DNA from: JABFRG01 sp038210445
Lineage (GTDB): Bacteria > Myxococcota_A > Polyangia > Polyangiales > Polyangiaceae
NCBI GenBank assembly: GCA_038210445.1
Contig: JBBQWQ010000022.1
Location: forward strand, 62,001 to 126,000
Reading direction: 5' to 3'
Length of the DNA stretch: 64,000 nt
Under the pieces are notes generated by a model that saw only the letters and a program-made list of their open reading frames with translations, was not told the origin of the DNA and ran no database searches. Both the position numbers and the translations under genes were made by a program. Positions 27,900 to 37,200 of this stretch are shown here, in pieces. Each line of letters begins with the position of its first letter. Positions within the stretch are counted from its first letter, which is position 1.

Positions 27900-28720
27900 A
27901 GGAACCCACGACGGAGCGCTCGTCGCACGGACCTTCGGACGCCGCCGGGTGGACCGAAGTGGACGTCGCGGTCTACGAGACCTTCGTCGTGCCCCGCTAC
28001 ACCGCTCGCTTCGGCGAGCTCCTCGTCGAGATGGTGACGCCCTCGGTCGACGCGCGCATCGCGCACCTCGGCTGCCGCACCGGCTACCCAGATCCGCAGG
28101 TGCTCGCGCGCCTCCCCGACGCGCATCTCTACGGCTGGGACCGCTCGGTACCGGCGGTGGAGCTCGCGCGCGTGAAGCAGCGAGCCCTGGGCGTGCCCAT
28201 GGAGTACGCGACCACCGAGGACGGCTCGAACCCGTTTCCCGAAGGCGCGTTCTCGCATGTCTTTTCGATTCATCCGGCGGTGCCGCGAAAGCCTCTGCTC
28301 CACGAGTTCTATCGGCTCCTGGCGCCGGCCGGCCAAGCGCTCCTGGCCCTGCCGCTCCGCGGCTCCTTCCTAGAGATCGCCGATCTGCTGCGGGAATACG
28401 CGCTCCGTCACGACGTGCACGAGCTCCCGCCGGCGCTCGACCACCTGGCCCTCGAGCGACCCACTCCGGAGATCCTCGCCGCCGAGCTGGAGGCCGCCGG
28501 CTTTGGTTTCGTCGACGTCGAAGTTCGGCCCCAGAAGCTGGTCTTCCGCAGCGCCCGCGATCTCTTCGAAGACCCCATCTCGCGGCTCTTCGTCCTCCCG
28601 GAGTTTGCGCCCTTCGGCGAGGTGGCGCTGCGTTACGTGCGCGAAGCCATCGACAAGTACTTCAGCGAGAGCGACTTCGAGCTCTCGCTGTTCGTTGCTT
28701 GCGCCTCCGGCCGCCGCTAG
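27896..28720 (+). CDS. Class I SAM-dependent methyltransferase-like protein
   Basis: 274 residues with the layout of a class I methyltransferase. Motif I is degenerate (RIAHLGCRTGYPD). The acidic end of strand 2 is YGWDRSVPAVELAR. The strand-4 region is FPEGAFSHVFSIHP, and the post-IV segment is LLHEFYRLLAPAGQALLALP. The loss of the second Gly in motif I leaves SAM binding uncertain. The C-terminal part (SRLFVLPEFAPFGEVALRYVREAIDKYF) is not typical of a named subfamily. It starts at GTG inside the previous stop, so it is translationally coupled to the HEAT protein, a possible partner or substrate. Confidence 0.75.
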   Translation: MKEPTTERSSHGPSDAAGWTEVDVAVYETFVVPRYTARFGELLVEMVTPSVDARIAHLGCRTGYPDPQVLARLPDAHLYGWDRSVPAVELARVKQRALGVPMEYATTEDGSNPFPEGAFSHVFSIHPAVPRKPLLHEFYRLLAPAGQALLALPLRGSFLEIADLLREYALRHDVHELPPALDHLALERPTPEILAAELEAAGFGFVDVEVRPQKLVFRSARDLFEDPISRLFVLPEFAPFGEVALRYVREAIDKYFSESDFELSLFVACASGRR

Positions 28721-28852
28721 GAGACTGGGGTTTTTGGCCGAACCCTTCGGGGGGGCCTTCGCCTCCCGTCCTCACGAGAAGAGAGAGTGAGCGACCGGCG
28801 CTGCACCCAGCGAACGCCCCTCCCTCGGTCTCGGCCAAAAACCCTCCGTCTC
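28721..28852. repeat. Structured intergenic repeat, copy B
   Basis: Arms GTTTTTGGCCGA (28730-28741) and TCGGCCAAAAAC (28831-28842) pair perfectly and extend outward (GAGAC / GTCTC). The interior has CCC-TTCG-GGG, GCCTCCCGTCCTCACGA, GCGCTGCACCCAGCGAACGC and CCTCCCTCGGTC, nearly the same as copy A. The arms differ from copy A in five of twelve bases yet stay complementary. It begins directly after the methyltransferase stop. Confidence 0.75.
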
Positions 28853-28885
28853 GCCGCTCAGACCCGAAGAACCACGCCGCTCACG

Positions 28886-28918
28886 AAAAACCCCAGCCAC
28901 CTAAGCGGCTGGGGTTTC
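28886..28918. repeat. Hairpin shared with the 19.2 kb cluster
   Basis: Stem AAACCCCAGCC (28888-28898) / GGCTGGGGTTT (28907-28917) with loop ACCTAAGC. It is the same element as at 19189-19226 with a changed centre, and lies in the same order, after a full repeat and before another copy. Confidence 0.6.
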
Positions 28919-28965
28919 TGGCCGGCATCTTCGGGATGCCGGCGCCTCGCGTGCTCGCGAGAGGG
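28911..28965. repeat. Structured intergenic repeat, copy D (left part)
   Basis: GGGGTTTCTGGCCGGCATCTTCGGGATGCCGGC contains a strong hairpin (GCCGGCAT / ATGCCGGC, 28921-28943) around a TTCG loop. It is followed by GCCTCGCGTGCTCGCGAGAGG, the family core in diverged form. The right half is absent; the lipoprotein gene's stop codon lies 8 bases later. On the minus strand it may end that gene's transcript. Confidence 0.55.
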
Positions 28966-28972
28966 CCGAGGA

Positions 28973-29923
28973 TCAGCGGCAGAAGCCGTCGATGCAGATG
29001 AGCGTGCCGGAGCAGGGCTTCGCTGCGGCCACGTCGCATTCGGTGCCGAGGTTGGACGCGGAGCCGCAGACGTCGTGGGGGCCTGAGGACGTCGTTACGT
29101 TCTTGCACTGGTTGAACGCATCGGCATTCTTGCAAGCGTCGGAGGAGAGCGGGTCGCACGCGATGTAGCAGCTGCGGCGGAGGCAGATACTGCCCGAGGC
29201 ACACTTGCCCGAGCTTCCGTCGCCGAGCTCACCATCGGTGGCGCACGAGAAGACCGGGCGTTCGTCGGGGACGCAGCCGTTGTCGACGCAGACGAGGCCA
29301 CCGGTGCAGGTGCCGCCGGGGCCGCATTGCGGGACGCAGTGATCCTCGACGCAGGTGTTGCCGCCACCGCAAAGCTGGCCGCTGGTGCAGGGCGCGGGAT
29401 TTTGGGTGCACACGCCCTTGGCGGTGTCGCAGGCGTAGCCGGTGGGGCAGGCTTTGGAAGCGGAGCACGCGGGCGTGCAGGAGCCGTCGACGCAAAGCTG
29501 GGCACTGCGGCACTGGGTCGCGTCGGAGCACTGGTCGGCCGCCGCGGTGCACACGCCGCTCAAACACTTGGCGCCGGTCCCGGCGTCGGCGCATTCGGCG
29601 TCGCGCCGGCAGCCCGAGAACGGAGGCCGGCTGCTGTCGGTGCCGGCATCGAGGCCCGAGGGGACCACGCACTCCGCGCGCCCGCCGAGCACCTGGCACT
29701 GGTAACCGCCCACGCAGCCGACGACGTCGCAGCCGTTGCCGGAGCAGTAGCCATCGGCGCCGCAGGTGGAACCCGGGCTGCACGACGCGGGCGTCTTGCA
29801 GGCATTGTTGCCGGGAACGTACGGATCCGGATCGCTGTAGGTTCGCTCGGAGTAGATGGGGCAGCCGGCGAGCATGGCAACGCCGACGAAACCGAAAAGC
29901 GCGACCGAAAACAAACGCTTCAT
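28973..29923 (-). CDS. Cysteine-rich lipoprotein
   Basis: 316 residues with a clear lipoprotein signal (lipobox MLAGC, Cys21). About 40 cysteines are spread over the mature part in repeats of the form 'C-x4-6-C-x3-C-x-G-x-C', for example CSPGSTCGADGYC, CRSAQLCVDGSC, CVDNGCVPD and SGTLICIDGFC. This disulphide-knot pattern is common in myxobacterial surface proteins and is often annotated as Dickkopf- or EGF-like. It is exported, so disulphides are expected. No enzyme motif. The gene stands alone, with repeat elements downstream and a 311-base divergent spacer upstream. Role unknown; adhesion or surface structure would be guesses. Confidence 0.85.
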   Translation of the reverse strand: MKRLFSVALFGFVGVAMLAGCPIYSERTYSDPDPYVPGNNACKTPASCSPGSTCGADGYCSGNGCDVVGCVGGYQCQVLGGRAECVVPSGLDAGTDSSRPPFSGCRRDAECADAGTGAKCLSGVCTAAADQCSDATQCRSAQLCVDGSCTPACSASKACPTGYACDTAKGVCTQNPAPCTSGQLCGGGNTCVEDHCVPQCGPGGTCTGGLVCVDNGCVPDERPVFSCATDGELGDGSSGKCASGSICLRRSCYIACDPLSSDACKNADAFNQCKNVTTSSGPHDVCGSASNLGTECDVAAAKPCSGTLICIDGFCR

Positions 29924-30234
29924 CGAAAGACTCCGAGGTGGAGGGGCTTACCCATGGGCCGTAGCGTAGCAACGACCGTGCCCTGAACCAAGGTATCCCG
30001 GGCCCCTTGTTTCGACGGCGTTTTTCCCAGACCCACCAGGCCGCGTGCACGTCTGTTCACGCCCCCTGTGACGTTTGGTGCGCGCACGCGCAACCGAGGC
30101 GCTGCCTCGCTGCCCGATTAAGGTGGGACAAGGTGCTACGCCGCCGGGGCTCGCGATCTCCGGCGTGGCCGCCGTGCGCGCACGGTGTTCGACATTGCAA
30201 ATGGTCGCGTGATAGCGTTTTCCGCCGAAACCTC
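29924..30234. other. Divergent spacer without recognised features
   Basis: 311 bases between the Cys-rich lipoprotein (-) and the zinc-ribbon TPR gene (+). It must contain the promoters of both. I see no convincing -35/-10 pair, RNA gene, repeat-family copy or conserved ORF. An open frame that extends the + gene upstream to 30007 gives Arg/Cys-rich sequence unlike a protein. Confidence 0.5.
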
Positions 30235-32451
30235 ATGGACGTTCAGTGCGACCGTTGCAAGACGGAGTACGACTTCGACGACGCGCTCGTGAGCACACGG
30301 GGCACGACGGTGAAGTGCACTCAATGTGGGCACCAATTCAAGGTGCGACGCGACGGAGATGCGTCTCAAGACCGGTGGCTGGTGACGACGCTCACCGGCC
30401 AGGAGCTGGTGTTCACGTCGCTCCACAAGCTGCAGAAGGCGATCCTCGCGGGCGAGCTGGGCCGTCGCGATTTGCTGGTGCGCGGTAGCGGCGCCCCGCG
30501 GGCCCTGGCAGCGATCGCCGAGCTGGCCCCCTTCTTCGGCGATCCAGTCGTACTCTCGGGCCCGCAGGTGATGCCCGCGACGGTGTACCCGGAACTGGCC
30601 GACCCGCCCCTCTCGACCGCTCCGGCGATGTCGATCCCCGCGGCGCCCGCACTGCCGTCGTTCGACGCGCCCGCGCCCGCGCGGGCTGATGTCGCCTCCG
30701 GGGCGGCGCGCCCGCCCGAGGTCGCGAAGCTGCCTTCGCGCGCGCCTCCGCCGCGCCGCACCGAGACGATGCGCATCTCGGTGGCGCCGCCGCCCTCGGC
30801 CGCCGCCCTTGCCGCCGCGGCGGCCCTTGCCCGCGCAGCAGAGCTGAACGTTGCGCCGGAGCCCTCGGAGGCCGAGGCGCTCGCGCTCGCGCCTGGGGTC
30901 TCCGCGTCGACGCCCTCCGAACCTGTGGTGGTGGGCGAAGAGCGCACAGGTCCGAGCGTGGAGCTCCGCGCGCCGGACGTAGACCCCTATCCCTCGTTCT
31001 CGTCGCCGCTGCCGCCGACCCTGTACCACGCGCCCGGCGCGCCGCGGGTGGAGCACGAAGAGCACGAAGAGCACGAAGACGACCTCCCGCCCGCAACCCG
31101 TCGGCGTCGGCGCGTAGGCGGTTGGGTCGTGGTTGTCGTGGTGGGGCTGGGCGCGGCGGCCACCGGAGCCGCGTGGTTCAAGCATCGACCGGCACCGGAG
31201 GTCGCAGCGACCAGCCTGAGCGATCACGGCGCCGACATGGTGCGCCTGGAGCGTTTGTCGAAGTTCGAATCGGCACTCTCGATCTCCGACTTTCCGGCGG
31301 CGAAGAAAGAGCTCGACGCGCTCGCCAGCGACGCCCCCGCGGACGCGCGCACCATGGTGGCCCGCGCGCGACTCACCAATCGTCAGGCGGATCTGGTCTG
31401 GCTCGCGGAGCGGGCCGCCGGCGACGCCACCGAACGCGGGCGCAAGCGAGCGGAGATGAAGCCCTGGCACGAGGCTCTTCAGCGCGACTCCGACGCCGCA
31501 CTTCGCGCCGCGCCCACCGACGGCGGGGCGCTCCGGACCCGACTCGACGCGCTTCGCATGCTCGGGGAACGCGACGCCGCACGCGCGCTGGTTGCGCGGA
31601 TTCCCGCCGCGGCCGGCGACGCCGACACCCCCTACATTCTCGCTGCCCTCGACATGGCCGAGCCCGACCCTCTGTGGCCGGGCATCACCGACCGCCTGCG
31701 TGCAGCCGCCGCCCTCGAACCCACGCCGGGGCGCGCACGGGCAGCGCTGGTGCTCGCGCTCGCGGCCTCGGGAAACGCCAGCTCGGCGCGGCTGGAGCTC
31801 GACCGCGTCTCGGAGAACCCGCGCCTCGGAAGCCTGGTGCCCGCGCTGCGCCGGTACGTCGACAAGCACGACGACGCGCTCACGGCGGTGGACGCCGGCG
31901 CCGACGCCGCGAAGGTGGGAGCCGGCGGGCCCATGCCCGAAGACCCCAAGCGCCTGGTGGCCGAGGCCGCCGCGGCCATCCAGCGCGGCGACGTGGAGCG
32001 CGCACGTGCCCTGTACAACGCGGCGCTGTCGAAGAACGGCGCGGACTCCGAAGCGCTCGCGGGGCTCGGCGATGTGGAGCGCGCCAACGGCAACGCGGCG
32101 AAGGCCAAGGACGCGTATCGCCGAGCCCTGCAGGTGAACCCTTCGTACCTTGGCGCCATGATCGCGCTGGGCGATCTCGAGTGGGACGGCGGCGACCGCG
32201 GGGCCGCGCTCCGCGTCTACAAGGACATCTCGGATCGGTTTCCGGACTCCGCGTATCCGCCCCGGGTCCGCGATCGCTTGGCGGCGTCGACAGCAGCGAC
32301 CGCCACCGCCGCGGCCTCGACAGCGCCCGCCGCGCCGTTGCCCGCTACCCCTACAGCTGCGCCCACGGTCGCGCCCACCGACCTGCCCACGTCTGCGCCG
32401 CCGCCGCCCTTGCCCCCACCGACCGCAAAAAGTACCGAGGACTCCCCCTGA
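30235..32451 (+). CDS. Zinc-ribbon, single-pass membrane protein with C-terminal TPRs
   Basis: 738 residues. An MJ0042-type zinc ribbon opens the protein (Cys5, Cys8, Cys28, Cys31 in CDRC...CTQC), followed by a small domain of about 60 residues (DRWLVTTLTGQELVFTSLHKLQKAIL...) resembling the GYF-like module often found next to this ribbon. A Pro/Ala-rich linker runs to about 285, then a basic RRRRR stretch and one membrane helix (about 294-314). The outer part is TPR-like (AEAAAAIQRGDVERARALYNAAL, AYRRALQVNP) and ends in an Ala/Thr/Pro tail. This layout is typical of myxobacterial gliding/adventurous-motility-like regulators, but no specific assignment is justified. One base separates its stop from the sppA start. 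It is the first gene of a 14-kb coupled run. Confidence 0.85.
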   Translation: MDVQCDRCKTEYDFDDALVSTRGTTVKCTQCGHQFKVRRDGDASQDRWLVTTLTGQELVFTSLHKLQKAILAGELGRRDLLVRGSGAPRALAAIAELAPFFGDPVVLSGPQVMPATVYPELADPPLSTAPAMSIPAAPALPSFDAPAPARADVASGAARPPEVAKLPSRAPPPRRTETMRISVAPPPSAAALAAAAALARAAELNVAPEPSEAEALALAPGVSASTPSEPVVVGEERTGPSVELRAPDVDPYPSFSSPLPPTLYHAPGAPRVEHEEHEEHEDDLPPATRRRRRVGGWVVVVVVGLGAAATGAAWFKHRPAPEVAATSLSDHGADMVRLERLSKFESALSISDFPAAKKELDALASDAPADARTMVARARLTNRQADLVWLAERAAGDATERGRKRAEMKPWHEALQRDSDAALRAAPTDGGALRTRLDALRMLGERDAARALVARIPAAAGDADTPYILAALDMAEPDPLWPGITDRLRAAAALEPTPGRARAALVLALAASGNASSARLELDRVSENPRLGSLVPALRRYVDKHDDALTAVDAGADAAKVGAGGPMPEDPKRLVAEAAAAIQRGDVERARALYNAALSKNGADSEALAGLGDVERANGNAAKAKDAYRRALQVNPSYLGAMIALGDLEWDGGDRGAALRVYKDISDRFPDSAYPPRVRDRLAASTAATATAAASTAPAAPLPATPTAAPTVAPTDLPTSAPPPPLPPPTAKSTEDSP

Positions 32452-32452
32452 T

Positions 32453-34222
32453 ATGCGCGCCCTCGCTTTGTTGGCATTGCCCCTCCTGTTCGCGTGCGAT
32501 GGTCGGCCTCGCACCACGCCTTCTGCGCCCGACGACCGCGTGACTGGGCCCTACGTCGCGGTGTTCGACCTCACTGGCGGCGCCCCCGAGCAGGCGAGCG
32601 GAGGCTTCCTCGGCGTGGGGCCGCGCGATCGCACCTTCGACCAGGTGCTGCGAGAGCTGCGGCTCGTGCGCAAGGACAAAGACGCCAAGGGAATCTTCGT
32701 ACGCTTCGGCGAGCTGGGCATGGCCCGCGCGTACGAGCTGGGGCGCGCTTTTGGGGACGCCCGCGCCGCGGGGATGCCCGTGCACTGTCACGCCGACGGC
32801 CTCTCCAACGCCGCGTATATGGCGGCGGCCATCGGGTGCTCCAAGATCTTCATCTCGCCCGCTGGCGAGGTCGAAACCGTGGGCATCGCCGCGCAGATCA
32901 TCTACCTGCGCAAGCTCCTCTCCGAGGAGCTCAAGCTCTCCATCGACATTCTGCAGGTGGGCAAATTCAAGGGCGCAGAAGAGCCGCTCACCCGCGACGG
33001 ACCGAGCCCCGAGGCCCGGGCCTCGCTCGAGGGGTATCTCGTCGACATCCGAAAAACCTGGGTCCAATCGGTGGAGAAGGCTCGCGGCGCGGAGTGCGCG
33101 AAGGCCATCGAAGACGGCCCCTACGGGCCGGAGCGCGCGCAGGAGCGACACCTCATCGACGGCGTCGCCTACGCCGACGACGTGACCACCAAGCTGCGGG
33201 AAGAGACCAAGGCAGTGCGCGAGAAGGTGGTCTACGGGCGCGGAGCGGTCAAGGGCGACGACGAAGACCTGGGCGAGCTGGTGCGGAGCATCGCCGGGGC
33301 CGGCGGCGGCCGCGGTCCGGTGGCGCTGGTGCGCGCGACCGGAAGCATCGGAATGGGGGGCGGCGGCGGTCTGGGCGGCGACAGCGGCATCTCCGAGAGC
33401 GAACTTGCGCCAGTGCTGGAGAAGCTCGAGAACGACGACAGCGTCAAAGCCGTGGTGGTGCGCATCGACAGCCCCGGAGGCAGCGCGCTCGCGAGCGACC
33501 TCCTTTGGCATCGTCTCATGCGCATTCGCAAGAAGAAGCCGCTGGTGTTCAGCGTGGGCGAGATGGCGGCGAGCGGCGGCTACTACCTGGCCTCGAGCGG
33601 CAATTTCATCATCGCCGATCCGGTGAGCCTGCTGGGGTCCATCGGCGTGGTTGGCGGAAAGGTGGGCATCGGCAACGGCCTCGAGCGCTTCGGCGTCCAC
33701 GTCGAGGTATTCCCGGCGAAGAAGGACGATCCGAAGGCGGGCAACCGCGCCGCGTACATGTCTCCGTTCGTCTCCTGGGACGAGGACACCAAGGTGCGCG
33801 TGCGCGATTCGATGGAGAGCATCTATCACCTGTTTCTGGCGCGCGTCGCCGAGGGCCGCGGTATCACGTCCGAGAAGGTGGCGGAGAACGCCGAAGGAAA
33901 GATCTTCAGCGGCGATGAGGCCAAGCGCCTCGGGATGGTGGATGAGCTCGGTGGCCTGGAAGACGCCATCGCCAAGGCGCGCACACTGGCGAAGCTACCG
34001 GCCGACGCGCGCGTGCACGTGGTGTCGCCGGGCGGTGGCGCCCTCGAACAGATTCTCGGCAGCGGCGGCGGTGACGCCCGCGCCCCCATCTCCGGTGCGG
34101 AGGGAATGGCGCTGCGCGCGCTGCTCCCCGCTTCGACGGCAGCCTTCGTGACCGGCTACGCGCCGCTGCTGCGCGGCGAGCGCGCGCTGACGACCCTGCC
34201 GTTCGGCATCGTGGTTCAATGA
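32453..34222 (+). CDS. sppA: Signal peptide peptidase SppA, S49 family, long form, lipoprotein-like N-terminus
   Basis: 589-residue membrane-associated serine protease that degrades leftover signal peptides. It is the duplicated (E. coli-type) long form. The general-base Lys173 lies in the N-terminal half (VGKFKGAEEPLTR) and the nucleophile Ser374 in the C-terminal half (GEMAASGGYYLAS), as required for the shared Ser-Lys dyad. RIDSPGGSALASDL and SLLGSIGVVGGKVG are typical S49 segments. The N-terminus differs from the E. coli anchor: it is a lipoprotein signal with LLFAC (Cys15), so the protease would face the periplasm on a lipid anchor. The start is one base after the upstream stop, and its own stop overlaps the next start (ATGA). 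Confidence 0.92.
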   Translation: MRALALLALPLLFACDGRPRTTPSAPDDRVTGPYVAVFDLTGGAPEQASGGFLGVGPRDRTFDQVLRELRLVRKDKDAKGIFVRFGELGMARAYELGRAFGDARAAGMPVHCHADGLSNAAYMAAAIGCSKIFISPAGEVETVGIAAQIIYLRKLLSEELKLSIDILQVGKFKGAEEPLTRDGPSPEARASLEGYLVDIRKTWVQSVEKARGAECAKAIEDGPYGPERAQERHLIDGVAYADDVTTKLREETKAVREKVVYGRGAVKGDDEDLGELVRSIAGAGGGRGPVALVRATGSIGMGGGGGLGGDSGISESELAPVLEKLENDDSVKAVVVRIDSPGGSALASDLLWHRLMRIRKKKPLVFSVGEMAASGGYYLASSGNFIIADPVSLLGSIGVVGGKVGIGNGLERFGVHVEVFPAKKDDPKAGNRAAYMSPFVSWDEDTKVRVRDSMESIYHLFLARVAEGRGITSEKVAENAEGKIFSGDEAKRLGMVDELGGLEDAIAKARTLAKLPADARVHVVSPGGGALEQILGSGGGDARAPISGAEGMALRALLPASTAAFVTGYAPLLRGERALTTLPFGIVVQ

Positions 34223-37200
34223 CCAACCGCACCCTGCCGCCGCCCGATTTCGTTCAGAACGCGTCTCCCGATCGGCGCGAATCGGTGGTGATGAGCGAGC
34301 GGGGATTGCGGCTCGAGATCGGTCGCACCACCAACCCGACGCAGAAGAAGGACCTCTTCCTGGAGCTCGCGCGGCATCTGGAAGGGACCGATCCGCGGGG
34401 CGCCATCGCAGCCCTCGAGTCGAGCGTAGCGGTGGTCGACTCGCCCGCGGTGCGCCGCCAGCTCTCGCAGTTGCGGGCCCGAAGCGGCGACATGCAACGG
34501 GCGGCCGGCGAGCTCCTGGCGGCCGCCGATGCGAGCACCGACGCGCGCGAGCGTCACGCCGCGCTCCACGAAGCCGCGGTGATGTTCGTGCGCATCGGCG
34601 ACGGAGATGGGCTGAGGTCGGTCATCGAGCGCGCCCCCGAAGACCCCGAGCTACACGCCAGCCTCTTGCCGGTGTTTCATGCGGCCCCCGACGAAGCGAA
34701 CGTGGCGGGGCTCGCCATGACTCTTTCGACCTTCGCCGGTGACGACGACCTTGCATGGCGCCGCATTGTGGAGCTCGACCCCGTGGTAGGGGGCATGGGC
34801 CTCTTGCGCATCGTGCCCCACGGCATTGCCGACGAGATCGTTCGCCTTGGCGGGCAGGGGCGCGCCACCGAGTCACGCGTCCACGAGCTCCGGCTCGGCT
34901 GGGCCAAGGAACGCGGCCTGCCGCAGCACGCGTTGGCGGCGGGCCTGGACGCCGGCCTCGACCTTCAGCTGGAAGGCGAGGGCGCACGGGCCTTCGACCG
35001 CATCTTGACCACGGTGGGACTCCACGAAGTGGTGGCAGCGCGGCTCGAGGCGCGGGTCGACCTGGCCGCGCGCGACGAGAAAGTGGCAGCGCTCCTGGAG
35101 CTTGGCGACGTCTACGCGCAACCGCTCGCCAATCCGGCGCTCGCGGTGGAGGCTTACGGGGCGGCGCTGGCCATCGATCCCGCGTCCGAAGAAGCGCTCG
35201 AGCGCCTGCGGCCCTACGGAGCCGCGCCCACCCGCGATCGCTACGTCGATGCGCTGGCCCGCGCGGTGGCGACGCCGCGTCTCGGCGCGGCCGAGGCGCG
35301 CATCCGATGCGCCGACACCCTGGCTCGGTTCTCCGACCTGCACGGTCATGGTGCGCTCGCTACCTGGGCTCGGGAGCAAGCGCGACGGCTCGGCCCGGGC
35401 GCCGAAGAGACCCTCTCGCGGCCGGGCGACGAGGTCCCGGCCATCCTCGCGGCATTGGCATCGAGCAGCCGTCACGGTCCCGAGCGGGCGGCGCTGCTGG
35501 AAGAGGCTGCCGCCCGGCTCCGCACGTTGCCCGATCAGTTCGAGGCGCGCGATCGCGTGGTGACCGAGCTCGTAGAAGACGGCTGTTCGTCCGATCGGGA
35601 GCTCCGCGAAGAGTGGGTTCGTCTCGCAGGCCTGCGGGCCGATTCGAGTGAGCTGGTGCGCCGGCTCCGTTTCATCGTCACCAGCAGCGAGGGCGGGGAA
35701 CGAGAGCGCGCGCTCGGTCGGCTTGTCTTCGCAGAACGACGCCGCGGCGACCTCGAGGCGGCCTCGGCCACCGCGCGAGAGCTTTTTGCAGGAACGCCGA
35801 CCGCCCGCTCCGCCGCGGTGGCCTGGGTGCAGGCCGCCATCGAGGGCGACTCGCGGCTCCGCGCCGAGGCCATCGCGCTTGCCGGCGCGGTCGAGGTGTC
35901 CGATCTTCGGGGCACGCTACTCACGTGGGCCGCCGAGCAGCTGCTCGCACAGGGCAGCCCGCGTGCCATCGAGGTGGCGCGCGACGCCATCGCGGCGCTT
36001 CCGGAGCTGCCACGTACGCGCGTGCTCGAGGCCCAGCTGGCCGCGCTGGCAGGCCGCGGCGTCGACGCCCTGGAGCGCGCCATCGCCCATCTCGGACCGG
36101 TGGGGCCGCTCCTTCGCGATCTCACCAAGCGTGCGGTGGCCGAGCAGCGCTTCGACGAAGCGATCGGCGCGCTCGAGAAGCTATGCGCCCTGCGACCCGG
36201 CGACCCGGCTTTTGCGGTGGAATGCCTTCGGCTTCGGAATGCGCGGCGGAACGCGGAAGAGATCGCGCACGCCATCGAGTGGGTCGTGGAGCTTCCGCTG
36301 GGCAACGCGGCGCTCGCGGCGTCCATCGCCGAAGCGCTCGGGAACCTTCTGGAGATCGACGCCACGCTGGCGAGGCGGGCGGCGCAGCAAGCACTCGACC
36401 GCTTTGGGCTCGCCGACGAGTCGCTGCGAGCGACGCTCCTGCGGGTGGCGGAGCGCACCAAGAACGACGCATTCGCGGTAACCATCCTCGAGCAGTGGAT
36501 TTCGGCGGAGAGCCCCGTGGCCGCCGGTCGCGGCGAGCTGTACCTGGCCCTGGCCCAGCGCAAGAGCTCGCTCGGTGATGTGAACGGCGAAGCCACTGCG
36601 CTCGCCAGCGCGGTCGTCAACGGCGCCGATCCCCGCACCACCCAGGTGTGGCTCGATCAGCTTTCGATGTCGCTTTCGAATCTGGCGCCCGACGTCGCCT
36701 TCGCGCTGGTGGAGGCCCGGGTCACCCAAGCGGAGCGCACCAACGATCGGGCGCGACTCTCCCGCGCGCTGCGCGATCAGGGGCGGCTTCTGTGGGACAC
36801 GCTGGGCGAGCGCGACGAAGCGGTGGCGCTATGGGTCCGCGCGGCGCGTACGGCGCCGCAGCTGGGAATTCCGGCGCTGGGCGCCGACTTGCACGCCTAC
36901 CTGGGCCCCAACGCCGCGCTGCGTATCTTGCGCGATCTCATCGACCGCGAGGACGAGCCGGAGATGGCGGGCGCGTTCTGCGCGGAGGCCGCGCGCGCGG
37001 CGCTCCAGGCGCACGACGTGACGTCGGCCTTCGCGTTTGCGCACCGCGCGCTTTCGCAGAACCCGGCCCGCGCCGATGCGCTCGAGATCGCGGAGCGAGG
37101 CAGTGCGACGGTGGGCCGCGTTCGCGAGATGTCGCCGCTGTATTCCCTGGTGGCATCATCGGCGCTCGGGCGATTCGCGCGCCGGGCGGCGCACTACCGC

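Noticed and set aside
30007..30234. N-terminal extension of the zinc-ribbon TPR protein
   Set aside because: The added 76 residues are Arg/Cys-rich with no conserved look, while the zinc ribbon right after the ATG at 30235 is the usual protein start.
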